Assembly (NCBI RefSeq): GCF_947387515.1
Contig: NZ_CANDOB010000002.1
Coordinates: forward strand, 1,240,001 to 1,304,000
Source of the DNA: Alkalihalobacillus sp. CinArs1
GTDB lineage: Bacteria; Bacillota; Bacilli; Bacillales; Guptibacillaceae
Reading direction: 5' to 3'
DNA: 64,000 nucleotides
The notes beneath the pieces were generated by a model. That model saw only the letters and a list, made by a program, of their open reading frames with translations. It was not told the origin of the DNA and did no database searches. Shown piece after piece: positions 25,903 to 35,144 of the stretch (positions are counted from its first letter, which is position 1; each line of letters opens with the position of its first letter). The position numbers and the translations under genes were made by a program.

Positions 25903-26946
25903 GTGAGTGATCGCAAAGCTGCCTTAGATATGGCATTGAGACAAATAGAAAAACAATTCGGTAAAGGATCGATCATGAAGCTTGGCGAACAGGCTGAGCA
26001 GCGTGTTTCTACAGTATCCAGTGGTTCACTTGCTCTAGATATTGCTCTTGGTGTAGGTGGATATCCAAGGGGCCGTATTATCGAAGTTTACGGACCTGAA
26101 TCTTCAGGTAAAACGACTGTTGCACTTCATGCGATCGCAGAAGTTCAGCGCGGTGGCGGTCAGGCTGCTTTCATTGATGCAGAGCACGCTCTAGACCCTG
26201 TATATGCAGAAAAGTTAGGTGTTAATATAGATGAGCTATTGCTTTCACAGCCGGATACTGGTGAGCAGGCGCTTGAAATCGCTGAAGCCCTAGTACGTAG
26301 TGGAGCAGTAGATATGGTTGTTGTTGACTCAGTAGCAGCATTAGTTCCTAAAGCTGAAATCGAAGGGGAAATGGGAGATGCACACGTTGGTCTTCAAGCA
26401 CGTTTGATGTCTCAAGCGCTTCGTAAGCTGTCTGGAGCAATCAGCAAGTCGAAAACAACCGCTATCTTTATCAACCAGATCCGTGAAAAAGTAGGCGTTA
26501 TGTTCGGTAATCCTGAAACAACACCAGGTGGAAGAGCACTTAAATTCTACTCTTCTGTACGTCTTGAAGTTCGTCGTGCAGAAACGCTCAAGCAAGGAAA
26601 TGATATGGTCGGAAACAAAACCCGTATCAAAGTTGTAAAGAACAAAGTAGCACCTCCATTTAAGCAAGCTGAAGTGGACATCATGTATGGTGAAGGAATC
26701 TCTATGCAAGGTGAAATCCTTGATATTGGTTCTAACCTTGAGATCGTTCAGAAGAGCGGTGCATGGTTCTCGTTCGAAGGCGAACGTCTAGGACAGGGTC
26801 GTGAGAATGCGAAGCAATTCTTGAAGGAAAACCCTGCAATTCAAGACGAAATCAATGCACGCGTACGCGCGCATCATAACTTAGATGCTGATAAGCAGGT
26901 GGACGAAACAGCTGCTGGACAAGATTCACTTCTTGAAGATGAGTAA
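25903..26946 (+). CDS. recA: Recombinase RecA
   Basis: DNA strand-exchange protein and co-protease for LexA self-cleavage. 347 aa, the usual Bacillus length. Walker A GPESSGKT at 64-71, Walker [16 protein letters not shown]2-region [26 protein letters not shown], and an acidic C-terminus. GTG start behind GAGGAGGAA. Its own sigma-A promoter and LexA box lie upstream and a terminator follows, so it is expressed independently of the helicase gene. Confidence 0.98.
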   Translation: MSDRKAALDMALRQIEKQFGKGSIMKLGEQAEQRVSTVSSGSLALDIALGVGGYPRGRIIEVYGPESSGKTTVALHAIAEVQRGGGQAAFIDAEHALDPVYAEKLGVNIDELLLSQPDTGEQALEIAEALVRSGAVDMVVVDSVAALVPKAEIEGEMGDAHVGLQARLMSQALRKLSGAISKSKTTAIFINQIREKVGVMFGNPETTPGGRALKFYSSVRLEVRRAETLKQGNDMVGNKTRIKVVKNKVAPPFKQAEVDIMYGEGISMQGEILDIGSNLEIVQKSGAWFSFEGERLGQGRENAKQFLKENPAIQDEINARVRAHHNLDADKQVDETAAGQDSLLEDE

Positions 26947-26954
26947 AATAAACT

Positions 26955-26983
26955 GAGCCGATCGAATTCGATCGGCTCTTTCT
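26955..26983 (+). terminator. Rho-independent terminator after recA
   Basis: GAGCCGATCG / CGATCGGCTC with AATT loop and TTTCTT tail. Confidence 0.9.
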
Positions 26984-27150
26984 TATTAGATAAAGGTGCA
27001 TATCATAGATGATGTTTCTATGAAAACTAGTAAAAATCGTCTAGCATAAGGAAATGTTGGCAATACTAGGAATCACCTTATCTTGTTAAATGGCAAGAAA
27101 AAATGAGTAACAAAGAGGGATTTAAAGCAATTTCGCCTTCTGACACTCTC
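26984..27150. other. Non-coding stretch between recA and the rny promoter
   Basis: No gene, RNA or repeat was recognised in this 167-bp part of the gap. In B. subtilis pbpX occupies the recA-rny interval; no trace of it is visible. Confidence 0.6.
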
Positions 27151-27179
27151 TTGACAACCTGAATGGTGAAAGCTACAAT
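27151..27179 (+). promoter_or_regulatory. Sigma-A promoter of rny
   Basis: Perfect TTGACA (27151-27156), 17-bp spacer, TACAAT (27174-27179). It predicts a leader of about 137 nt before the rny start. Confidence 0.87.
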
Positions 27180-27192
27180 ATTAAGTGTATAA

Positions 27193-27217
27193 TTATAATT
27201 TTCTAGCAAAATTATAA
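27193..27217 (+). promoter_or_regulatory. 5'-end hairpin in the rny leader
   Basis: TTATAATTTT pairs perfectly with AAAATTATAA around CTAGC, starting within about seven bases of the predicted transcript 5' end. A second small hairpin, CACAT/ATGTG, follows at 27230-27242. It may stabilise the rny message or take part in autoregulation; that is inference. Confidence 0.6.
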
Positions 27218-27322
27218 CTTTACTTTAACACATGAAATGTGCTGGATTGAAATCTTGCAAGTGGTACAAAGAACTAACATGACAGCAAACCAACAAGTTA
27301 ATAGCAGGAGGAGGTGAGTTCG

Positions 27323-28885
27323 ATGGATATATTTATCATCATCTCCACTGTGCTTGTCTCTGTAATCGTCGGAGCAGTTGTTGGATTTCTTGTTCGCAAA
27401 ACGATTGCTGAAGCGAAGATCTCCAGTGCAGAATTAGAAGCGCAACGGATTATCAGAGAAGGTAAAAACGATGCGGAAGCTATGAAGAAGGAAGCTTTGC
27501 TCGAAGCGAAGGATGAGAATCATAATCTTCGTGTTGAAGCAGAGCGTGAAATTCGTGAACGCAGAAATGAGTTACAAAAACAAGAGAATCGTTTGGTTCA
27601 AAAAGAAGAGGTCCTTGATCGAAAAAGTGAGACTCTAGACAAAAAAGAGGATTCCCTGGAAAGAAGAGAGGACGCTCTCGCCAAAAAACAACGACATATT
27701 GAAGAGATGGAAAGCAAAGTGGAGGAGATGCTTCAAGAGCAACAGCGTGAACTGCAGCGGATTTCCGGTTTAACTAGGGAAGAAGCGAAGCAGATCATCA
27801 TGCGTGAAAGTGAGCAGGAACTCGAACATGAACTTGCGCAAATGGTAAAAGAGCGTGAGTACAATGCGAAAGAAGAAGCTGATAAGAAAGCAAGAGAGGT
27901 CCTTTCCCTTGCAATTCAGCGCTGTGCAGCAGATCACGTAGCAGAAACAACGGTATCCGTTGTTAACCTGCCAAATGATGAGATGAAAGGTCGAATCATT
28001 GGTCGTGAAGGCCGAAACATTCGAACTCTTGAGACGCTGACTGGGATCGATCTTATCATCGATGACACGCCGGAAGCAGTTATTCTTTCCGGTTTTGATC
28101 CGATTCGAAGAGAGATCGCACGAAATGCTCTGGACAAACTCGTACAGGATGGTAGAATTCACCCAGCGAGAATTGAAGAAATGGTCGAGAAATCTCGCAG
28201 GGAAGTGGATGAATACATTCGAGAAGTAGGAGAGCAGTCCACGTTCGAAATTGGGGTACATGGGCTACATCCAGATCTGATCAAAATTCTTGGTCGTTTG
28301 AAATTCCGTACAAGTTACGGACAGAACGTATTGAAGCATTCTATGGAAGTTGCGTATTTAACTGGACTGATGGCAGCTGAACTTGGAGAAGATGTACAGT
28401 TAGCTAGACGTGCAGGTCTCTTACATGATTTAGGTAAAGCGATCGATCATGAAGTTGAAGGAAGTCACGTTGAGATTGGCGTTGAGCTTGCAACGAAGTA
28501 TAAAGAGCATCCGGTCGTCATCAATGCGATTGCATCACACCACGGTGATACGGAAGCTACTTCGGTTATCGCGACACTTGTTGCAGCAGCGGATGCACTT
28601 TCCGCAGCTCGTCCAGGTGCACGTCGAGAGACACTCGAAACGTATATCCGACGCCTTGAAAAACTCGAAGAAATCTCTGAGTCGTTCGACGGTGTTGAAA
28701 AGTCATTTGCGATTCAGGCTGGTCGTGAGATTCGAATTATGGTTAAGCCAGATATCGTAGACGATGTAACATCCTACAGACTCGCAAGAGAAATCACCAA
28801 AAAAATCGAAAATGAACTCGACTACCCAGGACACATTAAAGTCACGGTCATTCGTGAAACTAGGGCAGTAGAGTATGCGAAATAA
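27323..28885 (+). CDS. rny: Ribonuclease Y
   Basis: Membrane-anchored endoribonuclease that starts bulk mRNA decay in Firmicutes. 520 aa, the same length as in B. subtilis. Layout: N-terminal membrane span (2-24), long charged coiled coil (about 30-200), KH domain with [17 protein letters not shown] (about 225-245), and HD domain with [13 protein letters not shown] 27323, eight bases after AGGAGG, is preferred to the GTG inside that SD. It has its own promoter and a structured leader, and a terminator separates it from ymdB. Confidence 0.97.
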   Translation: MDIFIIISTVLVSVIVGAVVGFLVRKTIAEAKISSAELEAQRIIREGKNDAEAMKKEALLEAKDENHNLRVEAEREIRERRNELQKQENRLVQKEEVLDRKSETLDKKEDSLERREDALAKKQRHIEEMESKVEEMLQEQQRELQRISGLTREEAKQIIMRESEQELEHELAQMVKEREYNAKEEADKKAREVLSLAIQRCAADHVAETTVSVVNLPNDEMKGRIIGREGRNIRTLETLTGIDLIIDDTPEAVILSGFDPIRREIARNALDKLVQDGRIHPARIEEMVEKSRREVDEYIREVGEQSTFEIGVHGLHPDLIKILGRLKFRTSYGQNVLKHSMEVAYLTGLMAAELGEDVQLARRAGLLHDLGKAIDHEVEGSHVEIGVELATKYKEHPVVINAIASHHGDTEATSVIATLVAAADALSAARPGARRETLETYIRRLEKLEEISESFDGVEKSFAIQAGREIRIMVKPDIVDDVTSYRLAREITKKIENELDYPGHIKVTVIRETRAVEYAK

Positions 28886-28886
28886 T

Positions 28887-28918
28887 AAAGCGATGCCTCG
28901 TGCATCGCTTTATTTATT
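28887..28918 (+). terminator. Rho-independent terminator after rny
   Basis: AAAGCGATGC / GCATCGCTTT with five-base loop and TATTTATTT tail. Confidence 0.85.
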
Positions 28919-28987
28919 TCTATAATGCTTAAAAAGCGGCGAAGCATTTGATAAACTAAGTAAGACTAGACAGATTGGAGTTGTATT

Positions 28988-29782
28988 ATGAAGATATTAT
29001 TTATTGGAGATGTTGTTGGATCGCCGGGGCGAGATATGGTATCTCACTATTTACCTCGTTTAAAACGAAAGTACAAGCCGACTTTTACGATTGTAAACGG
29101 TGAGAACGCTGCAGGAGGAAGAGGAATTACAGAGAAGATTTACCGTAATTTCTTAGAGTCAGGAGCTCAAGTGATCACGATGGGAAACCATACGTGGGAT
29201 AATCGAGAAATCTTCGAGTTCATCGACCGTGCGCCAAAGCTCGTGCGTCCAGCGAACTTTCCTGAAGGTACACCAGGAAATGGATCTACGATCGTTAATA
29301 TAAATGGAACGGAAGTTGGTGTCATCAACCTACAGGGGAGAACGTTTCTTCCTGCAATCGATGATCCATTTACTAAAGCGGATGAACTTGTAGAGGAAAT
29401 GAGAAAGCGTACGTCCGTTATCTTTGTGGATTTCCACGCTGAAACAACAAGCGAGAAGCTAGCGATGGGCTGGTATTTAGATGGAAGAGTTTCTGCGGTT
29501 ATCGGTACGCACACTCACGTTCAAACTGCAGACGAACGGATCTTGCCACAAGGGACAGCTTATTTGACTGACGCGGGGATGACGGGACCATATGATGGTA
29601 TCCTTGGAATGGAGCGAGAAGCGGTTATTAAAAAATTCCTAACAACGATGCCCGTAAGGTTTGAAGTAACCAAAGGTCGGGAACAACTTAGTGGGGTCTT
29701 TTTAACAGTTGACCCAAAAACTGGTACAGCTAAAGCTATCGAACGAATCGCAATCAATGAGGATCATCCATTCTACGAATAG
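28988..29782 (+). CDS. ymdB: Metallophosphodiesterase YmdB
   Basis: 2',3'-cyclic nucleotide phosphodiesterase affecting biofilm/motility choice and late adaptive responses in B. subtilis. 264 aa. Di-metal site residues visible: D8 in IGDVVG, E/N in NGENAAGG, N/H in MGNHTWDN, H in FHAETTSEK and the two His of GTHTHVQT. The start follows TTGGAG. It comes just after rny, as in B. subtilis. Confidence 0.95.
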   Translation: MKILFIGDVVGSPGRDMVSHYLPRLKRKYKPTFTIVNGENAAGGRGITEKIYRNFLESGAQVITMGNHTWDNREIFEFIDRAPKLVRPANFPEGTPGNGSTIVNINGTEVGVINLQGRTFLPAIDDPFTKADELVEEMRKRTSVIFVDFHAETTSEKLAMGWYLDGRVSAVIGTHTHVQTADERILPQGTAYLTDAGMTGPYDGILGMEREAVIKKFLTTMPVRFEVTKGREQLSGVFLTVDPKTGTAKAIERIAINEDHPFYE

Positions 29783-29812
29783 GTTTGAAAGCTTGAAAAA
29801 TTAACGGAATCA

Positions 29813-29842
29813 GCAGGAATACAAGCTTATGGCAAGGAATAT
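29813..29842 (+). promoter_or_regulatory. Sigma-H promoter of spoVS
   Basis: GCAGGAATA (29813-29821) matches the -35 RNAGGAWWW and AAGGAATAT (29834-29842) the -10 RNNGAATWW, with a 12-nt spacer. Both match at every constrained position. spoVS is sigma-H dependent in B. subtilis. Confidence 0.82.
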
Positions 29843-29888
29843 AGTCTAGAGTGGTAATGGATGCTCAAATTAAGGAGGGGCTTTCAAA

Positions 29889-30149
29889 ATGGAAATCTTA
29901 AAAGTTTCAGCAAAATCCAATCCAAATTCTGTAGCTGGTGCACTTGCTGGCGTCCTGCGAGAGAGAGGTAATGCTGAGATTCAAGCAATTGGAGCAGGAG
30001 CGCTTAACCAAGCTGTCAAAGCTGTAGCAATTGCAAGAGGATTCGTAGCACCGAGCGGAGTTGATCTCATTTGTATCCCTGCTTTTACCGACATTCAAAT
30101 TGATGGTGAGGAACGAACCGCTATCAAGTTAATTGTTGAACCGCGATAA
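29889..30149 (+). CDS. spoVS: Stage V sporulation protein SpoVS
   Basis: 86 aa Alba-like protein, almost invariant among spore formers: MEILKVSAKSNPNSVAGALA, then GAGALNQAVKAVAIARGFVAPSG. It is needed for progression past septation and for coat assembly in B. subtilis. Start after AAGGAGGGG. A sigma-H promoter precedes it and a terminator follows, so it is monocistronic. Confidence 0.97.
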   Translation: MEILKVSAKSNPNSVAGALAGVLRERGNAEIQAIGAGALNQAVKAVAIARGFVAPSGVDLICIPAFTDIQIDGEERTAIKLIVEPR

Positions 30150-30165
30150 GTGATTCCGTTAAGAT

Positions 30166-30197
30166 AACCTGTTTGTTTTTACAAACAGGTTTTTTTA
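30166..30197 (+). terminator. Rho-independent terminator after spoVS
   Basis: AACCTGTTTGT / ACAAACAGGTT with a TTTT loop and seven T residues. Confidence 0.93.
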
Positions 30198-30235
30198 TAC
30201 GGATTAGAGAAATACATAGGCATTGGAGGATATCT

Positions 30236-31159
30236 ATGAAAATATACGATGCACATTGTGACGTACTAAGTAAGATGTGGAATGATCCTTCACTCTCATT
30301 TCTCGATGGAGCAGACCTTCATACGAACTTACAGCAAATGAGAAGTGCGGGAGCCGGTTTGCAGCTGTTTGCGATTTATATACCAGAAAGCGTACCAGAT
30401 GCTGCAAAGTTTGATTGTGCGCTCGAGATGGTCGATATTTTTTATGATCGTATCATAAGACCATACGATGACGTTGTAGCTGTTTATTCGAGGGAAGAAG
30501 CGAGACGACTACCTCCTGGTAAGATTGGCGCGATGCTTACTTTAGAAGGCTGTGACGCAATTGGTAGAGAGATTACGAGGTTAAAGACACTCATTAGACT
30601 TGGCGTACGTTCAGTTGGACTGACATGGAATTATGGAAACGCCGCTTGTGATGGGATTCTTGAAACACGGGGTGGAGGGCTTACTGATTTTGGTAAGCGT
30701 ATCGTACGATTACATAATGAAAATGGTATTTGGACAGATGTGTCCCATTTATCGATACAGGCATTTTGGGATGTGTTAGAGGAAACAGATCTTATTATCG
30801 CTTCTCATTCAAACGTAAAGAAAATATGTACGCATCCGAGAAACCTTGATGATCAGCAGCTGAAGGCTCTCATTAAGAAAGATGCAGTTATAGGCGTAAC
30901 GTTTGTACCGAAGTTCCTTCGAAACGATCGGAATGCGAGCATCGCAGATATTTTAGATCATATCGACTATATTGTTTCACTCGGTGGAATCGCTAATATT
31001 GCGCTTGGTTCAGATTTTGATGGCATCGACCAAGTACCTAGAGACTTAAGAAGTTATGGAGATTACCCAAAGTTGATAGAGGAATTACGCATGCGCTATT
31101 CGAATAAGGAAGTGGAAGGCTTTTTATGGAGGAACTTGCAAGAACGAATCCCTTCTTAA
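30236..31159 (+). CDS. Membrane dipeptidase family (M19) zinc peptidase
   Basis: 307 aa renal-dipeptidase-type enzyme. Metal ligands expected for the family are visible: H and D in DAHCDVLSK near the N-terminus, E in TLEGCDAIG, H in DVSHLS and H in IASHSNVK. The GSDFDGID motif near the C-terminus is also typical. Start ATG 30236 after GGAGG; a longer reading from 30173 would run through the upstream terminator. No signal peptide, so it is probably cytoplasmic. It likely cleaves dipeptides, possibly cell-wall D-amino-acid dipeptides, but substrate cannot be told. Confidence 0.88.
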   Translation: MKIYDAHCDVLSKMWNDPSLSFLDGADLHTNLQQMRSAGAGLQLFAIYIPESVPDAAKFDCALEMVDIFYDRIIRPYDDVVAVYSREEARRLPPGKIGAMLTLEGCDAIGREITRLKTLIRLGVRSVGLTWNYGNAACDGILETRGGGLTDFGKRIVRLHNENGIWTDVSHLSIQAFWDVLEETDLIIASHSNVKKICTHPRNLDDQQLKALIKKDAVIGVTFVPKFLRNDRNASIADILDHIDYIVSLGGIANIALGSDFDGIDQVPRDLRSYGDYPKLIEELRMRYSNKEVEGFLWRNLQERIPS

Positions 31160-31267
31160 GGTAGAAATTAACAATATAAATATGATAGAGCAGGGAAAAC
31201 CGTTCCTATTTCGAACTAGTACTATATGCAAGTGATTCTCTCACTAGACTAGAAAGGGTGGGGCAAT

Positions 31268-33019
31268 ATGATCGAACAACTTTCATGGAAAGTTGGCGGA
31301 CAGCAGGGGGAAGGTATCGACAGCACAGGTGAAATTTTTGCGATAGCACTTAATCGTATGGGTTATTACTTGTACGGGTATAGGCATTTTTCTTCCCGTA
31401 TTAAAGGTGGACATACGAATAATAAGATACGGGTAAGCACGAAGGAAGTTCGCGCTGTTTCAGATGACTTGGACATGCTCATCGCATTTGATCAGGAAAC
31501 GATCGATGTTAACGGCCACGAATTACATGGGGATGGAATCATCATCGCAGATGCAAAATTCAAGCCTGTTAAACCAGATGATTGCAAAGCAACGCTCGTG
31601 ATTGTTCCGTTTACGGAAATTGCAACAGAGCTCGGTACCTCACTCATGAAGAATATGGTAGCGATCGGTGCAACTAGCGCAGCTCTTGGGATCGATACGG
31701 AGACATATAAGGCAGTTGTCGATGAAATCTTTGGAAGAAAAGGGGAAAAAGTCGTCAATAGTAATATGGAAGCGATTCAGCGCGGGGCTGAAGCATTTAA
31801 ACAGACAGCTGACTCAAATCTTAAGACGCTTTCTCTTAAGAAAGCTGATGGGAAGAATCGCATGTTCATGATTGGGAACGATGCGATCGCCCTCGGTGCG
31901 ATTGCTGGTGGCGCAAGGCTTATGGCTGCTTATCCGATCACTCCAGCATCTGAGATCATGGAATACTTAATCAAGAAGCTTCCTGAATTCGGCGGAACGG
32001 TTATTCAGACAGAAGATGAGATCGCAGCCGCTACGATGGCGATCGGTTCAAACTATGCAGGGGTAAGGACACTAACTGCTTCAGCTGGACCTGGACTATC
32101 GCTCATGATGGAGTCGATCGGACTGTCTGGTATCACAGAAACACCTCTCGTCATCGTCGATACACAGCGTGGCGGTCCTAGTACCGGTCTTCCTACAAAG
32201 CAGGAACAGTCAGATCTCCTTGCGATGATCTATGGTACGCATGGGGAAATCCCTAAGATTGTAATCGCACCAAGTACTGTAGAGGAAGCTTTCTATGATT
32301 CAATAGAAGCGTTCAATCTCGCTGAAGAGTACCAGTGCCCTGTGATATTACTTTCTGACCTTCAACTATCTCTAGGAAAACAAACGGTGGAACCTTTAGA
32401 TTATCATAGAATTCAAATCCGAAGAGGGAAACTGGCGGACTATGATTTACCTGAGAGAGAGGATAAGTCCTATTTCAAGCGATTTGAAGTGACGGAAGAC
32501 GGTGTGTCACCCCGCGTTATCCCAGGTACAAAGAACGGAATCTTTCATGTGACAGGTGTTGAGCATGACGAGACAGGAAAACCTTCTGAAGTGCCTCAGA
32601 ACAGGAAAGATCAGATGGAAAAACGTCTTCGTAAGGTCAGAGGACTAACGTTCGACACCCCTGTCTATAAAGATGAGAAGCATAAAGAACCTGATGTGCT
32701 ATTGGTAGGCTTTAACTCCACGAGAGGGTCGATCGAAGAGGTGATCCCTCGACTAGAAGAAGATGGGTACAAAGTAAATCATGCACACATTCGACTCGTA
32801 CATCCATTTCCAGCGGATGAGCTGAGACCGATGCTTGAAGCTGCTAAGAAGGTTGTGATCATCGAGCATAACGCAACGGGTCAGCTGGCGAGCTTGGTGA
32901 AGATGAACGTAGGTTATGCTGATAAGATTGAAAGTCTCCTAAAATATGATGGCAATCCATTCTTACCAGGTGATATTCATCAACAATGCAAGGAGCTGTT
33001 AACTGATGGCAACATTTAA
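31268..33019 (+). CDS. korA: 2-oxoacid:acceptor oxidoreductase subunit alpha (KorA-like, gamma-alpha fusion)
   Basis: 583 aa. Residues 1-185 form the gamma domain (WKVGGQQGEGIDSTGEIFAIAL, then RHFSSRIKGGHTNNKIRVS). The alpha domain follows (AYPITPASEIMEYL, QTEDEIAAATMAIGSNYAG, TQRGGPSTGLPTKQEQSDL) and then a transketolase-C-like domain. Together with KorB it oxidises a 2-oxoacid, by homology 2-oxoglutarate, to the acyl-CoA with ferredoxin. Start follows AAAGGGTGGG. It overlaps the beta gene by 14 nt. No oxygen-linked regulatory site was seen. Confidence 0.9.
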   Translation: MIEQLSWKVGGQQGEGIDSTGEIFAIALNRMGYYLYGYRHFSSRIKGGHTNNKIRVSTKEVRAVSDDLDMLIAFDQETIDVNGHELHGDGIIIADAKFKPVKPDDCKATLVIVPFTEIATELGTSLMKNMVAIGATSAALGIDTETYKAVVDEIFGRKGEKVVNSNMEAIQRGAEAFKQTADSNLKTLSLKKADGKNRMFMIGNDAIALGAIAGGARLMAAYPITPASEIMEYLIKKLPEFGGTVIQTEDEIAAATMAIGSNYAGVRTLTASAGPGLSLMMESIGLSGITETPLVIVDTQRGGPSTGLPTKQEQSDLLAMIYGTHGEIPKIVIAPSTVEEAFYDSIEAFNLAEEYQCPVILLSDLQLSLGKQTVEPLDYHRIQIRRGKLADYDLPEREDKSYFKRFEVTEDGVSPRVIPGTKNGIFHVTGVEHDETGKPSEVPQNRKDQMEKRLRKVRGLTFDTPVYKDEKHKEPDVLLVGFNSTRGSIEEVIPRLEEDGYKVNHAHIRLVHPFPADELRPMLEAAKKVVIIEHNATGQLASLVKMNVGYADKIESLLKYDGNPFLPGDIHQQCKELLTDGNI

Positions 33020-33872
33020 AGACTTTCGAAATCAGGTGAAACCAAACTGGTGTCCTGGCTGTGGAGACTTTTCTGTTCAAGCGGCTATACAGCGTGCGTC
33101 TGCGAACGTCGGACTTGAACCAGATGATTTAGCAGTTGTGTCAGGAATTGGATGTTCAGGTAGAATCAGTGGATACATCAACGCTTACGGATTTCACGGA
33201 ATTCACGGTCGCTCCCTTCCTATTGCGCAAGGTGTTAAGATGGCAAACAGAGACCTTACCGTTATTGCTTCCGGTGGGGACGGTGATGGGTTTGCGATCG
33301 GAATGGGGCACACGATCCATGCGATGCGACGCAATATTGACATCACCTACATTGTCATGGATAACCAGATCTATGGTCTGACAAAAGGTCAGACGTCTCC
33401 TACGAGTGCTGAAGGATTTAAAACCAAGAGTACACCGTCAGGTTCGATCGAATCCTCACTCTCCATCATGGAATTAGCTCTATCGAGCGGTTGTGGCTTC
33501 GTAGCACAGAGCTTTTCAACCGATCTAAAAGATTTAGTTGCCCTTATCGAACAAGGTATACAGCATAAGGGATTCTCATTGATCAACGTGTTCAGCCCTT
33601 GTGTAACATTCAATAAGATCAACACGTATGATTGGTTCAAAGAAAACTTGATCAGTTTAAAAGATATTGAAGGCTACGATCCGACGAATCGGATGTTGGC
33701 GATGCAAACTCTCATGGAGCATGATGGTCTTGTAAAAGGGTTGATCTATCATAACCCAACGAAACCATCCTATCAGGAATCAGTGACAGGTTATAGTGAA
33801 TCACCTCTGTCCAAACAAAACCTGACGTTATCTGAAGACAAGTTTACTGAATTGATGGCAGAATTTATGTAA
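33006..33872 (+). CDS. korB: 2-oxoacid:ferredoxin oxidoreductase subunit beta (KorB-like)
   Basis: 288 aa TPP-binding subunit. Cysteines in WCPGCGDFS, GIGCSGR and FSPCVTF fit the four ligands of the single 4Fe-4S cluster of this class. The TPP motif GGDGDGFAIG is followed by NQIYGLTKGQ. Its ATG lies inside the end of korA, so translation is coupled. KorAB pairs near rny/ymdB and miaB also occur in other Firmicutes. The natural electron acceptor is not identifiable here. Confidence 0.92.
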   Translation: MATFKDFRNQVKPNWCPGCGDFSVQAAIQRASANVGLEPDDLAVVSGIGCSGRISGYINAYGFHGIHGRSLPIAQGVKMANRDLTVIASGGDGDGFAIGMGHTIHAMRRNIDITYIVMDNQIYGLTKGQTSPTSAEGFKTKSTPSGSIESSLSIMELALSSGCGFVAQSFSTDLKDLVALIEQGIQHKGFSLINVFSPCVTFNKINTYDWFKENLISLKDIEGYDPTNRMLAMQTLMEHDGLVKGLIYHNPTKPSYQESVTGYSESPLSKQNLTLSEDKFTELMAEFM

Positions 33873-33882
33873 TGATAAGTCG

Positions 33883-33909
33883 TCCCTCGTTGAAAAACGA
33901 GGGATTTTA
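33883..33909 (+). terminator. Rho-independent terminator after korB
   Basis: TCCCTCGTT / AACGAGGGA stem, GAAA loop, TTTTATT tail. Confidence 0.9.
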
Positions 33910-34060
33910 TTGGTTTATAAAAGAGATAATAAAGTCCAGAAATAAAACTATAGGTGTCCGCGCAGAGTGGACATTTTTCCTTTACGATAAATAGGAAAAG
34001 TGGTACTATGATTGTGGTAACAGTATTGTGAGAAGGTTGGAAAAAAGAGAGGTGTTTGTC

Positions 34061-35101
34061 GTGGAAGGAAAGATGAAAGCGATTGTAAAGCACGAGCGAG
34101 CTAAAGGAGCGCAGTTGCAAACAGTCGATATTCCACAAATAGATGAAAATGAAGTTCTTATACAGGTGAAAGCGACGTCCATTTGTGGAACTGACGTACA
34201 TATTTATGCTTGGGACGAGTGGTCTCAAAGTCGCGTGAATCCTCCGTATGTATTCGGTCATGAATTTGCAGGGGTAGTCGTTGAAAAGGGAGAGCGAGTA
34301 ACAAATGTAGAGGTTGGCGATCACGTATCTGCTGAAACGCACATCGTATGTAACCAGTGTCCGCAATGCTTAACTGGCAAGTTTCATATTTGTGAGAATA
34401 CGAAGATCATCGGTGTAGATACAAATGGTTGCTTTGCAGAATATGTGGCGCTACCGTCTCAAAATATTTGGAAGAACCCTAAGTCTCTTTCATTTGATGT
34501 TGCTTCTGTGCAGGAGCCGATGGGAAATGCGGTACACACTGTTCTTGCAGGTGATGTTGCTGGTAAAACAGTTGCGATCATCGGCTGTGGTCCGATCGGT
34601 ATTATGGCAGTTGGCGTAGCGAAGGCTGCCGGTGCTTCAGAGGTTATTGCCTTCGACCTTAATAACTACAGACTAGATCTTGCGGCGAAGATGGGCGCAA
34701 CGACTGTTGTGAACTCTCGTCATGAAGATCCTCTTGAAAAAGTAAAAGAGCTGACTGACGGTCATGGAGTCGACGTAGTATGTGAAATGTCAGGACACCC
34801 GATCGCGATGAACCAGGGCTTTAAGATGGTTACGAACGGCGGGCGTGTTTCCATATTGAGTTTACCTGTACGCCCTGTTGAAATCGACGTGACAAACGAT
34901 ATCGTATTTAAAGGAATCACCGTTCAAGGGATTACAGGGAGAAAGATGTTTGAAACATGGCGTCAGGTGTCAGGTTTGTTACAATCTGAACAAGTAGATG
35001 TCGAACCGATGATCACTCATCACTTTCCATTAGAAGAGTTCGAGAAAGGCTTTGAATTAATGCTCGAAGGGAAATGTGGTAAGGTAGTATTACATCCATA
35101 A
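34061..35101 (+). CDS. tdh: L-threonine 3-dehydrogenase
   Basis: Oxidises L-threonine to 2-amino-3-oxobutyrate with NAD; kbl then cleaves that product to glycine and acetyl-CoA. 346 aa (347 in B. subtilis). Zinc alcohol dehydrogenase fold: catalytic-zinc CGTDVH and GHEF, structural-zinc cysteines in CNQCPQCLTGKFHIC, Rossmann GCGPIG, and SGHP / GITGRKMFETW substrate regions. GTG 34061, preceded by AGAGAGGTG, gives MEGKMKAIVK, in line with homologues; longer readings are unlikely. It is paired with kbl downstream. Confidence 0.94.
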   Translation: MEGKMKAIVKHERAKGAQLQTVDIPQIDENEVLIQVKATSICGTDVHIYAWDEWSQSRVNPPYVFGHEFAGVVVEKGERVTNVEVGDHVSAETHIVCNQCPQCLTGKFHICENTKIIGVDTNGCFAEYVALPSQNIWKNPKSLSFDVASVQEPMGNAVHTVLAGDVAGKTVAIIGCGPIGIMAVGVAKAAGASEVIAFDLNNYRLDLAAKMGATTVVNSRHEDPLEKVKELTDGHGVDVVCEMSGHPIAMNQGFKMVTNGGRVSILSLPVRPVEIDVTNDIVFKGITVQGITGRKMFETWRQVSGLLQSEQVDVEPMITHHFPLEEFEKGFELMLEGKCGKVVLHP

Positions 35102-35120
35102 AGCTCATGTTGAGCTTTTA
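35100..35120 (+). other. Small hairpin between tdh and kbl
   Basis: AAAGCTCA / TGAGCTTTT with TGT loop overlaps the tdh stop. The T-run is short, so it is more likely a leaky terminator or mRNA-end stabiliser than a full stop. Confidence 0.55.
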
Positions 35121-35144
35121 CATAATTAGAAGGAGGCAGGTCAT

